A program made the translations under genes and the position numbers. Under the pieces are notes generated by a model that saw only the letters and a list, made by a program, of their open reading frames with translations, had not been told where the DNA came from and searched no databases. DNA of 64,000 bases from Pontiellaceae bacterium B1224 (GTDB taxonomy: Bacteria > Verrucomicrobiota > Kiritimatiellia > Kiritimatiellales > Pontiellaceae): contig JAROBA010000006.1 in assembly GCA_029432815.1 (NCBI GenBank), positions 1 to 64,000 of the forward strand. The letters are read 5' to 3'. Position 1 is the stretch's first letter, and each line of letters opens with the position of its first letter. Positions 52,490 through 61,225 of the stretch are shown in pieces.

Positions 52490-53056
52490 CTAAAGCTCTG
52501 CAATCAGTTTATCGGTCAACGCCCGGTTTTTTTCGTCGTCGAGGTTTTCATCGATCAGTTTACCGGCCAGTTTGCGGGCCCAGGCTGCGCTTTTAATGCG
52601 TAGCGCATCTTCCGCCAGTGCCTGGGAAGTTTCAATTTCCCGATGAGCATTTTCGGTCAGAATGGCCGCTTCGTCACGGGCTTTTTCCTCGATAAGGTGC
52701 GCCTGTTCGTGTGCGCCCTGCCGGGCTTTTTCCAGAATCTTTTTGGATTTCTCGTCCGATTCCGCCAGCTGTTTCGCCTTCACAGCTTCGAGCTCTGCCA
52801 TTTCCTGACGCAGCACCTCGGCATTATCGATGCTTTTCTGGATCTCCTCTTCCCGCTTATCCAACGCGCTGAGAATCGGCTTCCACGCCACTTTGTAGAG
52901 CGCCCCCAACGTGATGGCGAAAAGAACCCAGGTCCAGATTACCATCTGGCCGGAAATCTCCATTGGATTGATTTCCACATGGGCGTCCTGCCCATGCCCG
53001 ACATGCGCCTGGGTGGTTTCCTGCGTCAGTTCGGTTTTTTGTGCCGAATCAGCCAT
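52490..53056 (-). CDS. atpF: ATP synthase F0 b subunit
   Basis: A 188-residue b subunit. An unusual His-containing N-terminal extension (VGHGQDAHVEINPMEISG) precedes the single membrane helix (MVIWTWVLFAITLGALYKVA). A long charged helix for the peripheral stalk follows. It lies 34 bases after atpE. Confidence 0.94.
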   Translation of the reverse strand: MADSAQKTELTQETTQAHVGHGQDAHVEINPMEISGQMVIWTWVLFAITLGALYKVAWKPILSALDKREEEIQKSIDNAEVLRQEMAELEAVKAKQLAESDEKSKKILEKARQGAHEQAHLIEEKARDEAAILTENAHREIETSQALAEDALRIKSAAWARKLAGKLIDENLDDEKNRALTDKLIAEL

Positions 53057-53090
53057 ACTTACTCCTGAAAAGTCGTGCGTCTAATTCGGA

Positions 53091-53297
53091 TTAGTTGGCC
53101 AGGAAACAGATCACCGCGCCAAACAGGGCCACCCCTTCAATCAGGGCTGCGGCAATCAGCATGGCGGTCTGAATCTGCGGAGCCGCTTCGGGCTGACGGG
53201 ACATGGCTTTCATAGCGGCGGATCCAATCCAGCCGATTCCGAACGCGGCTCCAAATACGACAAGTCCTGCACCTAATACTGCAATATTACCTTCCAT
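53091..53297 (-). CDS. atpE: ATP synthase F0 c subunit
   Basis: A 68-residue hairpin of two membrane helices with the polar loop SRQPEA and the ion-binding Glu in AALIEGVALFG. The positions that make sodium-type c subunits (a Gln in helix 1 and Ser-Thr after the Glu) are Ile and Gly-Val here, so proton coupling is more likely. This comparison is from memory of known sodium-type sequences. Confidence 0.95.
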   Translation of the reverse strand: MEGNIAVLGAGLVVFGAAFGIGWIGSAAMKAMSRQPEAAPQIQTAMLIAAALIEGVALFGAVICFLAN

Positions 53298-53342
53298 AAT
53301 AATCTCCTGACTCTTATCTAGTTCTATAGTTTCATTTCAAAA

Positions 53343-54161
53343 TTAATGCGCCGGATGATACATCTGGCCGATAAACATGGCCGAAAGCAGGGTGAACACA
53401 TAGGCCTGCAAAAAGGCGATAAACACTTCCATCAGATTAATTGCCAGTGCCATGGCCAGCGCCGGCAGCGCGGCATAGCCAAACGAAACCAGCAGGCCGA
53501 CCAGCGAAAAGACCACAATATGTCCCGCCAGCATGTTGGCAAACAGCCGGATCGTCAGGGCCGCGCATTTAATAACCAGCCCGATCATTTCCAATGGCAT
53601 GATGAGGATGAGAATCGGCCAAGGGACGCCCGACGGCGCAAAGCTCTTGAAAAACTTCACCGGGCCGTTGACGTAGAGTGCACCGAATACCATGAAAAAA
53701 AAGGTGATGGATGCCAGGCCGAAGGTGACATTGATGTTACCCGTCGAGGTCGAAAACAACGGACAGAGCCCCATCAGATTCGCCGTGAGAATGAAGAAAA
53801 AGAACGTTAGAAAGAGCGGCGCCATTTTACGTCCGTCTTTTTTCCCGAGATACTGAATACAGATATCATCGCGCACAAATTTAGCCAGTGCTTCCAGCGC
53901 ATTGGTCCATCCGCGGGGGGCTTTTCCTTTCTGATAGCGGAAAAAAGACCCGAACCCGATAATCATGAAAAAGCTGGTGATAATGAGCATCACACCGTTA
54001 TTACTAACCCAGTCGGGGAGGTGCAGGCTCCATAGGGGCGTATGCCATTCGCCGGAATCAGTCACATGATGCATCACCCACTGATTCACGTAGTGGGCCC
54101 GGTCGGCCGTTTCGTGCACCTGGTGCTGCATCCCCTCTACAATGTGTACTGAATTGGTCAT
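53343..54161 (-). CDS. atpB: ATP synthase F0 a subunit
   Basis: A 272-residue a subunit with six membrane helices. The essential Arg is in ALTIRLFANMLAGHIVV. A His-rich, polar N-terminus of about 50 residues precedes the first helix. The N-terminal 100 bases overlap the reading frame of the next upstream gene, so the start could be internal (ATG at 54131 or 54073). The start at 54161 has only a weak ribosome site. Confidence 0.93.
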   Translation of the reverse strand: MTNSVHIVEGMQHQVHETADRAHYVNQWVMHHVTDSGEWHTPLWSLHLPDWVSNNGVMLIITSFFMIIGFGSFFRYQKGKAPRGWTNALEALAKFVRDDICIQYLGKKDGRKMAPLFLTFFFFILTANLMGLCPLFSTSTGNINVTFGLASITFFFMVFGALYVNGPVKFFKSFAPSGVPWPILILIMPLEMIGLVIKCAALTIRLFANMLAGHIVVFSLVGLLVSFGYAALPALAMALAINLMEVFIAFLQAYVFTLLSAMFIGQMYHPAH

Positions 54162-54612
54162 CTTTTTTACCGCACTGCGGGTCTTTCGCTATCTCTTTGG
54201 TGTGTTTAAGGAGACCGCTGATCTCTGCCGCGAGGAAGGCGAAATACCCGAAAAAGGTCATCAGCACAAACGCACGGACATTCGAAACGTCCCATTTTAC
54301 AACGCTTAACAGCAGAAACAGAAAAACGCCGGCCCGAAGTCCGTTCATCAAAAAAGTCCATACCAAAAAGCCGATGGAATCCCGTTTGATCGCCTGATTC
54401 GCTATAAAAGTACCGATATATGCATTAAAAAAAACGAGTAGCCAACAATAAAACAGGTCTTTTTTCTGGGTAATGTGATCACTTAACTCGGCAATCATCA
54501 AAGATCCTGCAATAAAAGCCACAGAAGCGACTGATATTCCTCGCCCCCATAACCTTATGAAAGAGCTACTGCAGAGGCGCATCAGGAGGCTGCTCTTTAT
54601 TTTTGGCTTCAC
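54058..54612 (-). CDS. AtpI-like membrane protein
   Basis: A protein of up to 184 residues. Residues about 20-135 form four membrane helices typical of the ATP synthase I family (GISVASVAFIAGSLMIAEL ... FVLMTFFGYFAFLAAEISGL). Such proteins assist ring assembly or magnesium handling. The last 35 residues are read inside the start of atpB, an overlap of about 100 bases. They look like non-native composition, so the stop may once have been earlier. The start is also uncertain because it overlaps the atpZ-like gene. Confidence 0.7.
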   Translation of the reverse strand: MKPKIKSSLLMRLCSSSFIRLWGRGISVASVAFIAGSLMIAELSDHITQKKDLFYCWLLVFFNAYIGTFIANQAIKRDSIGFLVWTFLMNGLRAGVFLFLLLSVVKWDVSNVRAFVLMTFFGYFAFLAAEISGLLKHTKEIAKDPQCGKKDDQFSTHCRGDAAPGARNGRPGPLRESVGDASCD

Positions 54613-54853
54613 GCTTCGCCTGCTCGTTGGTCATGGCAATCAGTTTCCACAGTTCCCAGGCTCCGTAGAGCAGACCCAGCCCGATCCCAATCAGTGTAAA
54701 AAAAGACTCGCGGCCCGTCTTTTTATCCAGCCAGTGACCACCCAAAGCGAAGACAGCCATGCCGACGGCAAAAGAAGTTCCGAATCCAACTGCCGGCCCG
54801 CCCCGCTGTTGATTAGCGGGCGGCGCTTCTTCCTCTTTTTTCCGGTTCAGCAT
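54566..54853 (-). CDS. AtpZ/AtpR-like small membrane protein
   Basis: A 95-residue protein with a charged start and end and two membrane helices (VGFGTSFAVGMAVFALGGHW, FFTLIGIGLGLLYGAWELW). The GGHWLDKKTG loop is the signature of the AtpZ/F0F1-ATPase accessory family. It heads the ATP synthase operon, as in many bacteria. It overlaps the AtpI-like gene. Confidence 0.85.
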   Translation of the reverse strand: MLNRKKEEEAPPANQQRGGPAVGFGTSFAVGMAVFALGGHWLDKKTGRESFFTLIGIGLGLLYGAWELWKLIAMTNEQAKREAKNKEQPPDAPLQ

Positions 54854-54914
54854 CAGCCCATCTCTTCAGCAAGCAGGCGGGACGCATAGTCTCTTGCCTG
54901 GTATTTCCGTTCTG

Positions 54915-55487
54915 CTAAAACTCAACCACCGGAGCGGTTTCAGCTCCCTGCGCCGCTTCAAACGGAGTTTTCTGTTCGTAGCCCTTCATACCCGCGACGA
55001 ACGAACCCGGGTATTTGCGGATCTTTTTGTTATAGGCCGCAACGGCTTCGTTATAACGACGGCGCTCCACCGAGATCCGATTTTCCGTACCCGAAAGTTC
55101 TTCCTGCAACGCGAGGAAGTTCTGGTTGGATTTAATGTCGGGATATTTTTCAACGACCACCATCAATCGGCCCAGCGCACCTTCAAGCATTCCGGCGGTC
55201 TTGACGGCCTGATCCGTATTGCCGGACGCTTTGGCTTCGCCCCACTGACTGCGCAGGCGGGTGACTTCTGTCAGCAGTTCTTTTTCGTGATCCGCGAAGC
55301 CTTTCACGGTATTCACCAGATTCGGGATCAGGTCGAAGCGACGCTGCAGTACGGTTTCCACGTTTGCCCACGACTGATTCACATTCTCGTCCATATCAAT
55401 TATGCCGTTATTGATGCTGATAAACATCATGAATAATATCACAACAACGGCGATAAATCCGCCAATTCCAATCCAAATCGCTTTCAT
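54915..55487 (-). CDS. LemA-family protein
   Basis: A 190-residue protein. One N-terminal membrane helix (WIGIGGFIAVVVILFMMF) is followed by the LemA core: NQSWANVETVLQRRFDLIPNLVNTVKGF and the ending MKGYEQKTPFEAAQGAE. LemA proteins are anchored with their helical bundle outside the membrane. They are often co-encoded with TPM-domain proteins, as here. Function unknown. Confidence 0.93.
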   Translation of the reverse strand: MKAIWIGIGGFIAVVVILFMMFISINNGIIDMDENVNQSWANVETVLQRRFDLIPNLVNTVKGFADHEKELLTEVTRLRSQWGEAKASGNTDQAVKTAGMLEGALGRLMVVVEKYPDIKSNQNFLALQEELSGTENRISVERRRYNEAVAAYNKKIRKYPGSFVAGMKGYEQKTPFEAAQGAETAPVVEF

Positions 55488-55490
55488 AAT

Positions 55491-56204
55491 CTACTCTCCT
55501 TTATTGATATAGGCGTCAACGGCATCGATGACGCGTTCAATGGTTTTTAAATACATACTGAACAGCTCGCCGACATCCATATCTTTCGGCTTCTTCGAGC
55601 CCTCTTTGAGTTGCTGAACCGTTCGGAATACAGACGCATCAAATTTCAAATGGTTCGATAAAAGTTCCAAGGCCTGGAACTTTTGTTGCGGTACAGCATC
55701 TTCGAATAAACGCAGCGAAGCGCGAAACAGCACGAGGAAGGTGGAAAGCGAATCCACCATCAGCTCGGCAACCGCTTTGGGTTTTACGCCGGTCAATAAA
55801 TAGCTCTGGCGCAGTTTAATCAGTTTCCCGCGCAATTCGTGCTCAATCTCCAGCCGCAGGTTTTTTGTATCGATTTCCAATCCCTGGACAAGATCGTCGC
55901 CAAACAGAATTTTGTGGCATTCGCGAATATCCAAGAGCTCGATCGGAAAAACGTCGGTGGATTGCGCCAGCCGATCCTCGGTGAAAAGCAGCGGCGCCGG
56001 ATTTCCGGCCTGCGACCACTTGGATGCCGTTTTAGAAATAGCATCCAGCGTCGCAATGCCCAAGTCCTCAGTAACGACCAGCACGTTATAATCCGAGCGC
56101 TTTCCAACATAATCGCCCCCCGCGGCCGAACCGTAGAGCACAACTGATTTGAGCCCCGTCGGGCAGGCCTGTTTTAATTCTTCAACCAGTTTTTCAGGTG
56201 TCAT
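55491..56204 (-). CDS. nucleotidyltransferase-fold protein
   Basis: A 237-residue protein with a pol-beta type start: VVLYGSAAGGDYVGKRSDYN. The second acidic residue of the usual SDxD metal motif is Asn here, so catalytic activity is doubtful. Helical C-terminal half. An exact palindrome (55665-55679) gives FQALE at residues 176-180; a one-mismatch copy at 55875 gives VQGLE. It lies between LemA and TPM genes in the same direction and is probably co-transcribed. Possible role as regulator or nucleotide sensor, not shown. Confidence 0.8.
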   Translation of the reverse strand: MTPEKLVEELKQACPTGLKSVVLYGSAAGGDYVGKRSDYNVLVVTEDLGIATLDAISKTASKWSQAGNPAPLLFTEDRLAQSTDVFPIELLDIRECHKILFGDDLVQGLEIDTKNLRLEIEHELRGKLIKLRQSYLLTGVKPKAVAELMVDSLSTFLVLFRASLRLFEDAVPQQKFQALELLSNHLKFDASVFRTVQQLKEGSKKPKDMDVGELFSMYLKTIERVIDAVDAYINKGE

Positions 56205-56226
56205 TGTTTTTCTCCTTCAAAAAATA

Positions 56227-56994
56227 TTACCATCCGCCACTCGATCCGCCGCCGCCGGACATGCCGCCGCCAAAACCACCGCCGCCTCCGCCAAAACCGC
56301 CACCGCCTCCGGAGCCCCGCCCTCCTCCGCTGCTGAGCAATAGAAGCATCGCTAAATGCGGATGACGAATGGCAAAAATCACGAAACCGATGCCCAGTAT
56401 AAGCAGAACCAGCGGATGAACTTCCCTTTCTGATTTTCGCTGCGAACTCGGATTATAGCGGTACTGCGTCGCGGACCCCGTCAGGGTAACGCCGTATTCT
56501 TTCGCAATTTCCTGCGACAGCACCGCAATCCCTGCCGTGATGCCCTTACCCGGATTTCCGGCTTTAAAATAGGGTGTAATCACATCGCGGCGGATGCGCC
56601 CCGCTTTCGAATCGGGAATCGCCCCTTCCAAACCATAGCCGACTTCGATCCGCATTTTGCGATCCTGCATCGCCGCCAGAAACATCAGGCCATTGTCTTT
56701 ACCCTTCTGCCCGACGCCCCACTTTTCAAAAAGGCGGTTCGTGAAATCGTCGATCTGCCCGCCGTCCAACGATTGGAGAGTTACCACGGCAATTTCCGCC
56801 CCGGTTTTCTGCTCCAGCTCATCAATCATCGACTCCAGCTGCTGCTTTTCCGAAGAGGAAATCACGTTGGCATAATCATAAACCGCCACACCGTTTCGCG
56901 GGTTGAGCGAATTAAGCAGTTGATCGGATGCCCCGGCGGTAATCGCCAGCAACAGGATTCCAAGGATTGGAAGTATGGTTTTTAATCTAAACAT
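56227..56994 (-). CDS. TPM-domain (YgcG-type) protein 1
   Basis: A 255-residue protein. The signal peptide includes an exact palindrome (56958-56972) read as PILG. The TPM domain runs from about 35 to 160 (VYDYANVISSSEKQQLESMI, GAEIAVVTLQSLDGGQIDDF, NGLMFLAAMQDRKMRIEVGY). A membrane helix (about 195-212) follows and the tail is glycine-rich, ending GGMSGGGGSSGGW. TPM proteins usually pair with LemA. It is a tandem paralogue of the next gene. Confidence 0.92.
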   Translation of the reverse strand: MFRLKTILPILGILLLAITAGASDQLLNSLNPRNGVAVYDYANVISSSEKQQLESMIDELEQKTGAEIAVVTLQSLDGGQIDDFTNRLFEKWGVGQKGKDNGLMFLAAMQDRKMRIEVGYGLEGAIPDSKAGRIRRDVITPYFKAGNPGKGITAGIAVLSQEIAKEYGVTLTGSATQYRYNPSSQRKSEREVHPLVLLILGIGFVIFAIRHPHLAMLLLLSSGGGRGSGGGGGFGGGGGGFGGGMSGGGGSSGGW

Positions 56995-57039
56995 TCTCGA
57001 ACACTACACGTTGTAATTCCAATTTCAAATTTCATATCA

Positions 57040-57810
57040 CTACCATCCGCCACTGGAACCGCCCCCGCCGGAACAGCCGCCTCCGAAACCACCACCGCCG
57101 CTAAACCCACCGCCTCCACCGGCCCATCCTCCAGATCCCGATGATCCAACGCCATAATTCCCATCCCATGTATAACGCCCTCGCCGTGCGGGCTGAACGC
57201 CATCCTTGATACCAAGATAGATCAAATATCCAATGAAGGCGGCAGGAATTAGAAGAAACAAGATGAATACCCAATCAGAACCGGATACGTTCCCAAGCCC
57301 TTTTTCAACCGGCAGATTTAACGCCTTGCCCTGCACAACGGCCGACAACGCTTCCACGCCGGCCAGAATTCCAGCCGCAGGTTTTCCAGCTTTAAAATGC
57401 GGCGTAATGATATCCCGTCGAATGACGCCGGCTTTCGAATCCGGAATAATTCCCTCCAGCCCATAACCGACTTCAATGCGCATTTTGCGATCCTGCATCG
57501 CCGCCAGAAACATCAGACCATTATCTTTGCCCTTTTGCCCGATGCCCCACTTTTCAAAAAGGCGGTTTGTAAAGTCGTCGATCTGTCCGCCGTCCAATGA
57601 TTGGAGGGTGACGACCGCAATCTCAGCTCCGGTTTTCTGCTGCAAATCTTCGATGACTGCGTTGATGCGCCGTTCATATTCAGCAGGTATAACATCCGCG
57701 AAATCATTCACATAACCGGCCGGTTCCAGCTTGTTGAGCAACGCATCGGATGCCAACACAGAAACCGCACAGGCCATTAACAGCAAATAAACGAGGATTT
57801 GTTTTCGCAT
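57040..57810 (-). CDS. TPM-domain (YgcG-type) protein 2
   Basis: A 256-residue paralogue with the same architecture: signal peptide, TPM domain (VNDFADVIPAEYERRINAVI ... GAEIAVVTLQSLDGGQIDDF), a membrane helix, and a Gly-rich tail. The middle 80 residues are almost identical to protein 1, so gene duplication or conversion is recent there. It is the first gene of the LemA-TPM cluster. Confidence 0.92.
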   Translation of the reverse strand: MRKQILVYLLLMACAVSVLASDALLNKLEPAGYVNDFADVIPAEYERRINAVIEDLQQKTGAEIAVVTLQSLDGGQIDDFTNRLFEKWGIGQKGKDNGLMFLAAMQDRKMRIEVGYGLEGIIPDSKAGVIRRDIITPHFKAGKPAAGILAGVEALSAVVQGKALNLPVEKGLGNVSGSDWVFILFLLIPAAFIGYLIYLGIKDGVQPARRGRYTWDGNYGVGSSGSGGWAGGGGGFSGGGGFGGGCSGGGGSSGGW

Positions 57811-57875
57811 GAGAAAAGACTAACCCATCGCACTTCAATTTCTATTACAAAGAAATCAGGAATTTATAGACCCCC

Positions 57876-57921
57876 TTCCAATGTCTGGAAATGTGCTTTC
57901 TATTTTTTCCAAGGTTTGGAA
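57876..57921. repeat. two 15-bp dispersed palindromes upstream of murA
   Basis: Exact copies TTCCAATGTCTGGAA (57876-57890) and TTCCAAGGTTTGGAA (57907-57921), 16 bases apart. They sit in the divergent gap between TPM protein 2 and murA, 38 bases from the murA start. Confidence 0.9.
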
Positions 57922-57958
57922 CATTCAGTACTTTACGTTTCAAAGGGAATAACAAGCA

Positions 57959-59236
57959 GTGGCTAAATTCATCATAAACGGCGGGAATCCGATCGGCGGC
58001 ATCTTTAACCCGCGCGGCAATAAAAACGCCGTGCTTCCTATGCTGGCCAGTTGTGTGCTCACCGATCAGCCGGTCATTCTTCATAACGTCCCGCTCATCA
58101 ACGATGTTAATGTGATGCTGGAGTTGCTGGAAAGCATTGGGGTTGAAATTTCACTGGAAGACCACACCGTCACCCTTTGCGCTAAAGGACTGAAGACGAC
58201 CGAGCTGGATCCGGAGCTTTGCGCCAAAGTCCGCACCTCCATTCTGCTGGCCGGTCCCCTGACCGCCGGGCACGGCGGCGCCACCATTTACCCCCCCGGC
58301 GGCGATGTGATTGGCCGCCGGCGGCTCGATACCCATTTCTACGGACTGCGCTCACTCGGCGCAGACATCACGACCGATTCAGCCTACCGCTTTAAAGCCG
58401 GGCCGCTCCGTGCCTGGAAAATGGTATTCGACGAAGCGAGTGTGACCGCCACGGAAAACGTGCTGATGGCGGCAACTTTGGCGGAAGGCACCTCCACCAT
58501 TTATAACGCCGCCTGCGAACCGCACGTGCAGGATCTGGCCAATCTGCTCAATGCAATGGGCGCACAAATTTCAGGCATTGGAACCAATATGCTGGCGATC
58601 CAGGGCGTTGCAGCACTGCATGGGGCCGAATATACGGTACAGCCGGATTTCATCGAGGTGGGCAGCTATATCGCCGCTTCGGTGGCCACCGGCGGATCGC
58701 TGACGATTCCAAGCGCCGGCGAACCGCAGACCCTGCAAGTGATGCAGCGCGCATTTTCAAAACTGGGCGTGGACTGGACGCGCGATGGACGAGATCTTAT
58801 TGTTCCACAGCAACCCGACCGCATCATTCGTCCGGACGAAGGCAACGCCACCCCGAAAATCGAAGACGGCATCTGGCCGGCCTTCCCTTCCGACCTGATG
58901 AGTGTCTGCATCGTGCTGGCCACGCAGACGCAGGGCACCGCCCTCTTCTTCGAAAAAATGTTTGAAAGCCGCATGTATTTTGTCGATCACCTGATGGCGA
59001 TGGGCGCGAACATTATCCAGTGCGATCCGCACCGCGTGGTCGTCATCGGCCCGACCCAGCTGCGCGGCAGCTCGCTCACCAGCCCGGATATTCGCGCTGG
59101 AATGGCCATGCTGATTGCGGCGTGCTGCGCCGATGGGCAAAGTGTGATCAATAATGCCCAGGTTATTGACCGTGGATATGAATCAATTGAAGGTAGACTT
59201 ACTGAACTCGGCGCAGATATTGTGCGTATAAATTAA
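57959..59236 (+). CDS. murA: UDP-GlcNAc enolpyruvyl transferase with Asp at the fosfomycin site
   Basis: A 425-residue MurA that starts peptidoglycan synthesis by adding enolpyruvate to UDP-GlcNAc. It begins at a GTG with AAAGGG 11 bases upstream. The substrate Lys is K22 in GNKNAVLPML. The loop that normally holds the catalytic Cys (GGCxIG) reads YPPGGDVIGRR here, so residue 116 is Asp, not Cys. MurA enzymes with this natural Cys-to-Asp change occur in Mycobacterium and Chlamydia and are resistant to fosfomycin. The rest is normal for the family. Confidence 0.95.
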   Translation: MAKFIINGGNPIGGIFNPRGNKNAVLPMLASCVLTDQPVILHNVPLINDVNVMLELLESIGVEISLEDHTVTLCAKGLKTTELDPELCAKVRTSILLAGPLTAGHGGATIYPPGGDVIGRRRLDTHFYGLRSLGADITTDSAYRFKAGPLRAWKMVFDEASVTATENVLMAATLAEGTSTIYNAACEPHVQDLANLLNAMGAQISGIGTNMLAIQGVAALHGAEYTVQPDFIEVGSYIAASVATGGSLTIPSAGEPQTLQVMQRAFSKLGVDWTRDGRDLIVPQQPDRIIRPDEGNATPKIEDGIWPAFPSDLMSVCIVLATQTQGTALFFEKMFESRMYFVDHLMAMGANIIQCDPHRVVVIGPTQLRGSSLTSPDIRAGMAMLIAACCADGQSVINNAQVIDRGYESIEGRLTELGADIVRIN

Positions 59237-59266
59237 TCATCCGAATAAAGAGAGAGGATACGAATT

Positions 59267-59875
59267 ATGGCATTTCCGAAAACATTCTACCGCTGGCGCC
59301 CGCATCCCTGGCATGGTCTCGAAGCTCATGGCGGAGAAGAAGGCGTTGTGAACGCTTATATTGAAATGACGCCTTTTGACGCCGTTAAATATGAAGTCGA
59401 TAAAACCACTGGCTACCTCCGGGTGGATCGGCCGCAGTTGACGTCTTCCATGACGCCCACTCTCTACGGCTTTGTTCCGCAGACCTACTGTGCCGCCCGC
59501 GTTCATGCCCTTTCGCCCTCCTCGGAAAAAGGCGATGGCGACCCGCTGGATATCTGCGTGATCACGGAACGCCCGATTAACCGCGGTGAAGTCATTCTGA
59601 AAGCACGCGTCATCGGCGGCATGCAGATGGTCGACAACGGCGAGGCAGACGATAAAATTATTGCCGTACTGGACAATGATCAGTTCTGGCAGGACGCGAA
59701 CGATATTAAGGATATTTCCCCCGCCCTGATTGAGCGCATGCGCCACTACTTTGAAACCTATAAACTGGTTCCCGGCCAACCGTCCGACGTAACCATTCCG
59801 GAAATCTACGGCCGCGACCACGCCCTCAAAGTGCTTGGCGCCTCCATGGAAGACTATACCGACGAATACGGTTAA
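59267..59875 (+). CDS. ppa: inorganic pyrophosphatase (family I)
   Basis: A 202-residue cytoplasmic enzyme hydrolysing pyrophosphate. The metal motif DGDPLDICV and the segments KYEVDKTTGYLRVDRP and DDKIIAVLDNDQ are complete. A ribosome site (AGAGAGG) stands 11 bases before the ATG. It follows murA by 30 bases, so it is likely co-transcribed. Confidence 0.95.
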   Translation: MAFPKTFYRWRPHPWHGLEAHGGEEGVVNAYIEMTPFDAVKYEVDKTTGYLRVDRPQLTSSMTPTLYGFVPQTYCAARVHALSPSSEKGDGDPLDICVITERPINRGEVILKARVIGGMQMVDNGEADDKIIAVLDNDQFWQDANDIKDISPALIERMRHYFETYKLVPGQPSDVTIPEIYGRDHALKVLGASMEDYTDEYG

Positions 59876-59939
59876 TCGTCCAAAAAACAGAGCCTGGACT
59901 CAGGGCGGGTCGCCCGTGAGCCCGGCTTGAGTTCACCAG

Positions 59940-59969
59940 AAAAGCCGGTTGCAGAACCGGCTTTTTTTT
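59940..59969. terminator. bidirectional terminator between ppa and the ligase gene
   Basis: AAAGCCGGTT-GCAG-AACCGGCTTT followed by a T-run on the plus strand and AAAA/TTTT on the other side. It serves the convergent genes ppa and the NAD-dependent ligase. Confidence 0.88.
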
Positions 59970-61194
59970 ATTCCGGATCGTCAATGGGCTTTTCTTCACC
60001 GGTTCGAGGGGCGGAGGTGCGGCCAATGATTTCGGGGACGGAGCCGCCGGCACGAACCACTTCGATGCGGTCGCCGATCATGAGATCCAGCGCGCGCAGA
60101 TGGTCGAGGCTATGCAGACTGGCGCGTTGCAGGGTGGCGCCATCCACTTCAACCGGCTCAAAATGAGCCACAGGCGTGAGGCGGCCGGTGTCGCCGGTCG
60201 TCCATTCGATACTCAACAGCGTAGTCTCAACGGGCACCGCCCGATATTTGCGGGCGATCGCTCCCCTCGGATATTTTGCCGTGGCCCCGAGCTGTTTAAA
60301 TGCCGTGCGATCATCGAGCCTGATCACCAGGCCATCGGTCGGGAAACTGGAATCCGCTCTAAGGCGATTCATTTCGGTCAATACCGGCAGCACCTCGGCA
60401 CCGGAAAACGTACGGCTTTTGACGACAGGCAATCCGAAGGCAGATACGCGAGCCAGTGCTTCGGTGTGGGTCGGCACTTCCCGCTCAATCTGAATCACTT
60501 CAAAGATCCGGAGCTGCAAACCGCGCTGTGCAATCTCGGCAAGGTCCTTCAATCGCAAGGTTCCGGCCGCACTGTTTCGCGGGCTTTTTAAGGCTGTTAA
60601 TCCGTCCTTCGTCCGCCGCTCGTTTAAAGCTTCGAAGGCGGAAAAGGACATCAGTATTTCCCCGCGCAGCTCCATTGACTCCGGCGCATTTTCCAAACGG
60701 GTTGGTACACAGCCGGATGCCATCACCGCCGTGGTAACGTCGCTCCCCTGCTTTCCATCGCCGCGGGTCAGCGCCTGAACCAGCAAGCCATTTTGATAGC
60801 GCAGCACTACGGTCAGCCCATCAAGTTTGGGTTCAATACAATAGGTTTGTTCCACTCCACAGCGTTTTACAAAAGCCAATACCTCATCGTCCGAATAGGC
60901 TTTTTTCAGACTGAGCACCGGTTCGGTATGCGCAGTCGGTCCGCCATCTTCCGGCACAACGGCTCCCACGTCTGAAAGTGCGGGGAGTTCGGGATAATCG
61001 ACGAGCAGCTTTTCATACTGCGAACGCAGGGCGTCGTAAGCCGCGTCGCCCATGATCGGTTCGCCGTTATTATAATACGCCGCATCCGCCTGCTGCAGCA
61101 GAACCCGCAGTTGCGTCGCATGCCGCTCCACCGGTTCGGGAGCTGCTAAACATGATCCGCAGATCACCCAATAGAGTACGATCCGTTTAAACAT
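59968..61194 (-). CDS. secreted, short NAD-dependent DNA ligase (LigB-like)
   Basis: A 408-residue NAD-dependent ligase core. The first 18 residues are a signal peptide (MFKRIVLYWVICGSCLAAPE). Domain Ia (DAAYYNNGEPIMGDAAYDAL), the nucleotidyltransferase with K123 in EPKLDG and the OB domain (TGDTGRLTPVAHFEPVEVDG ... GDRIEVVRAGGSVPEII) are present. The zinc finger, HhH and BRCT domains of LigA are missing. The layout is like LigB of E. coli, which also starts with a signal-like sequence. Periplasmic location would be odd for an NAD-dependent ligase, so location and function deserve a test. Confidence 0.88.
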   Translation of the reverse strand: MFKRIVLYWVICGSCLAAPEPVERHATQLRVLLQQADAAYYNNGEPIMGDAAYDALRSQYEKLLVDYPELPALSDVGAVVPEDGGPTAHTEPVLSLKKAYSDDEVLAFVKRCGVEQTYCIEPKLDGLTVVLRYQNGLLVQALTRGDGKQGSDVTTAVMASGCVPTRLENAPESMELRGEILMSFSAFEALNERRTKDGLTALKSPRNSAAGTLRLKDLAEIAQRGLQLRIFEVIQIEREVPTHTEALARVSAFGLPVVKSRTFSGAEVLPVLTEMNRLRADSSFPTDGLVIRLDDRTAFKQLGATAKYPRGAIARKYRAVPVETTLLSIEWTTGDTGRLTPVAHFEPVEVDGATLQRASLHSLDHLRALDLMIGDRIEVVRAGGSVPEIIGRTSAPRTGEEKPIDDPE

Positions 61195-61225
61195 GAAAGG
61201 AAACTCTCATATCAAGCCTCCCATT

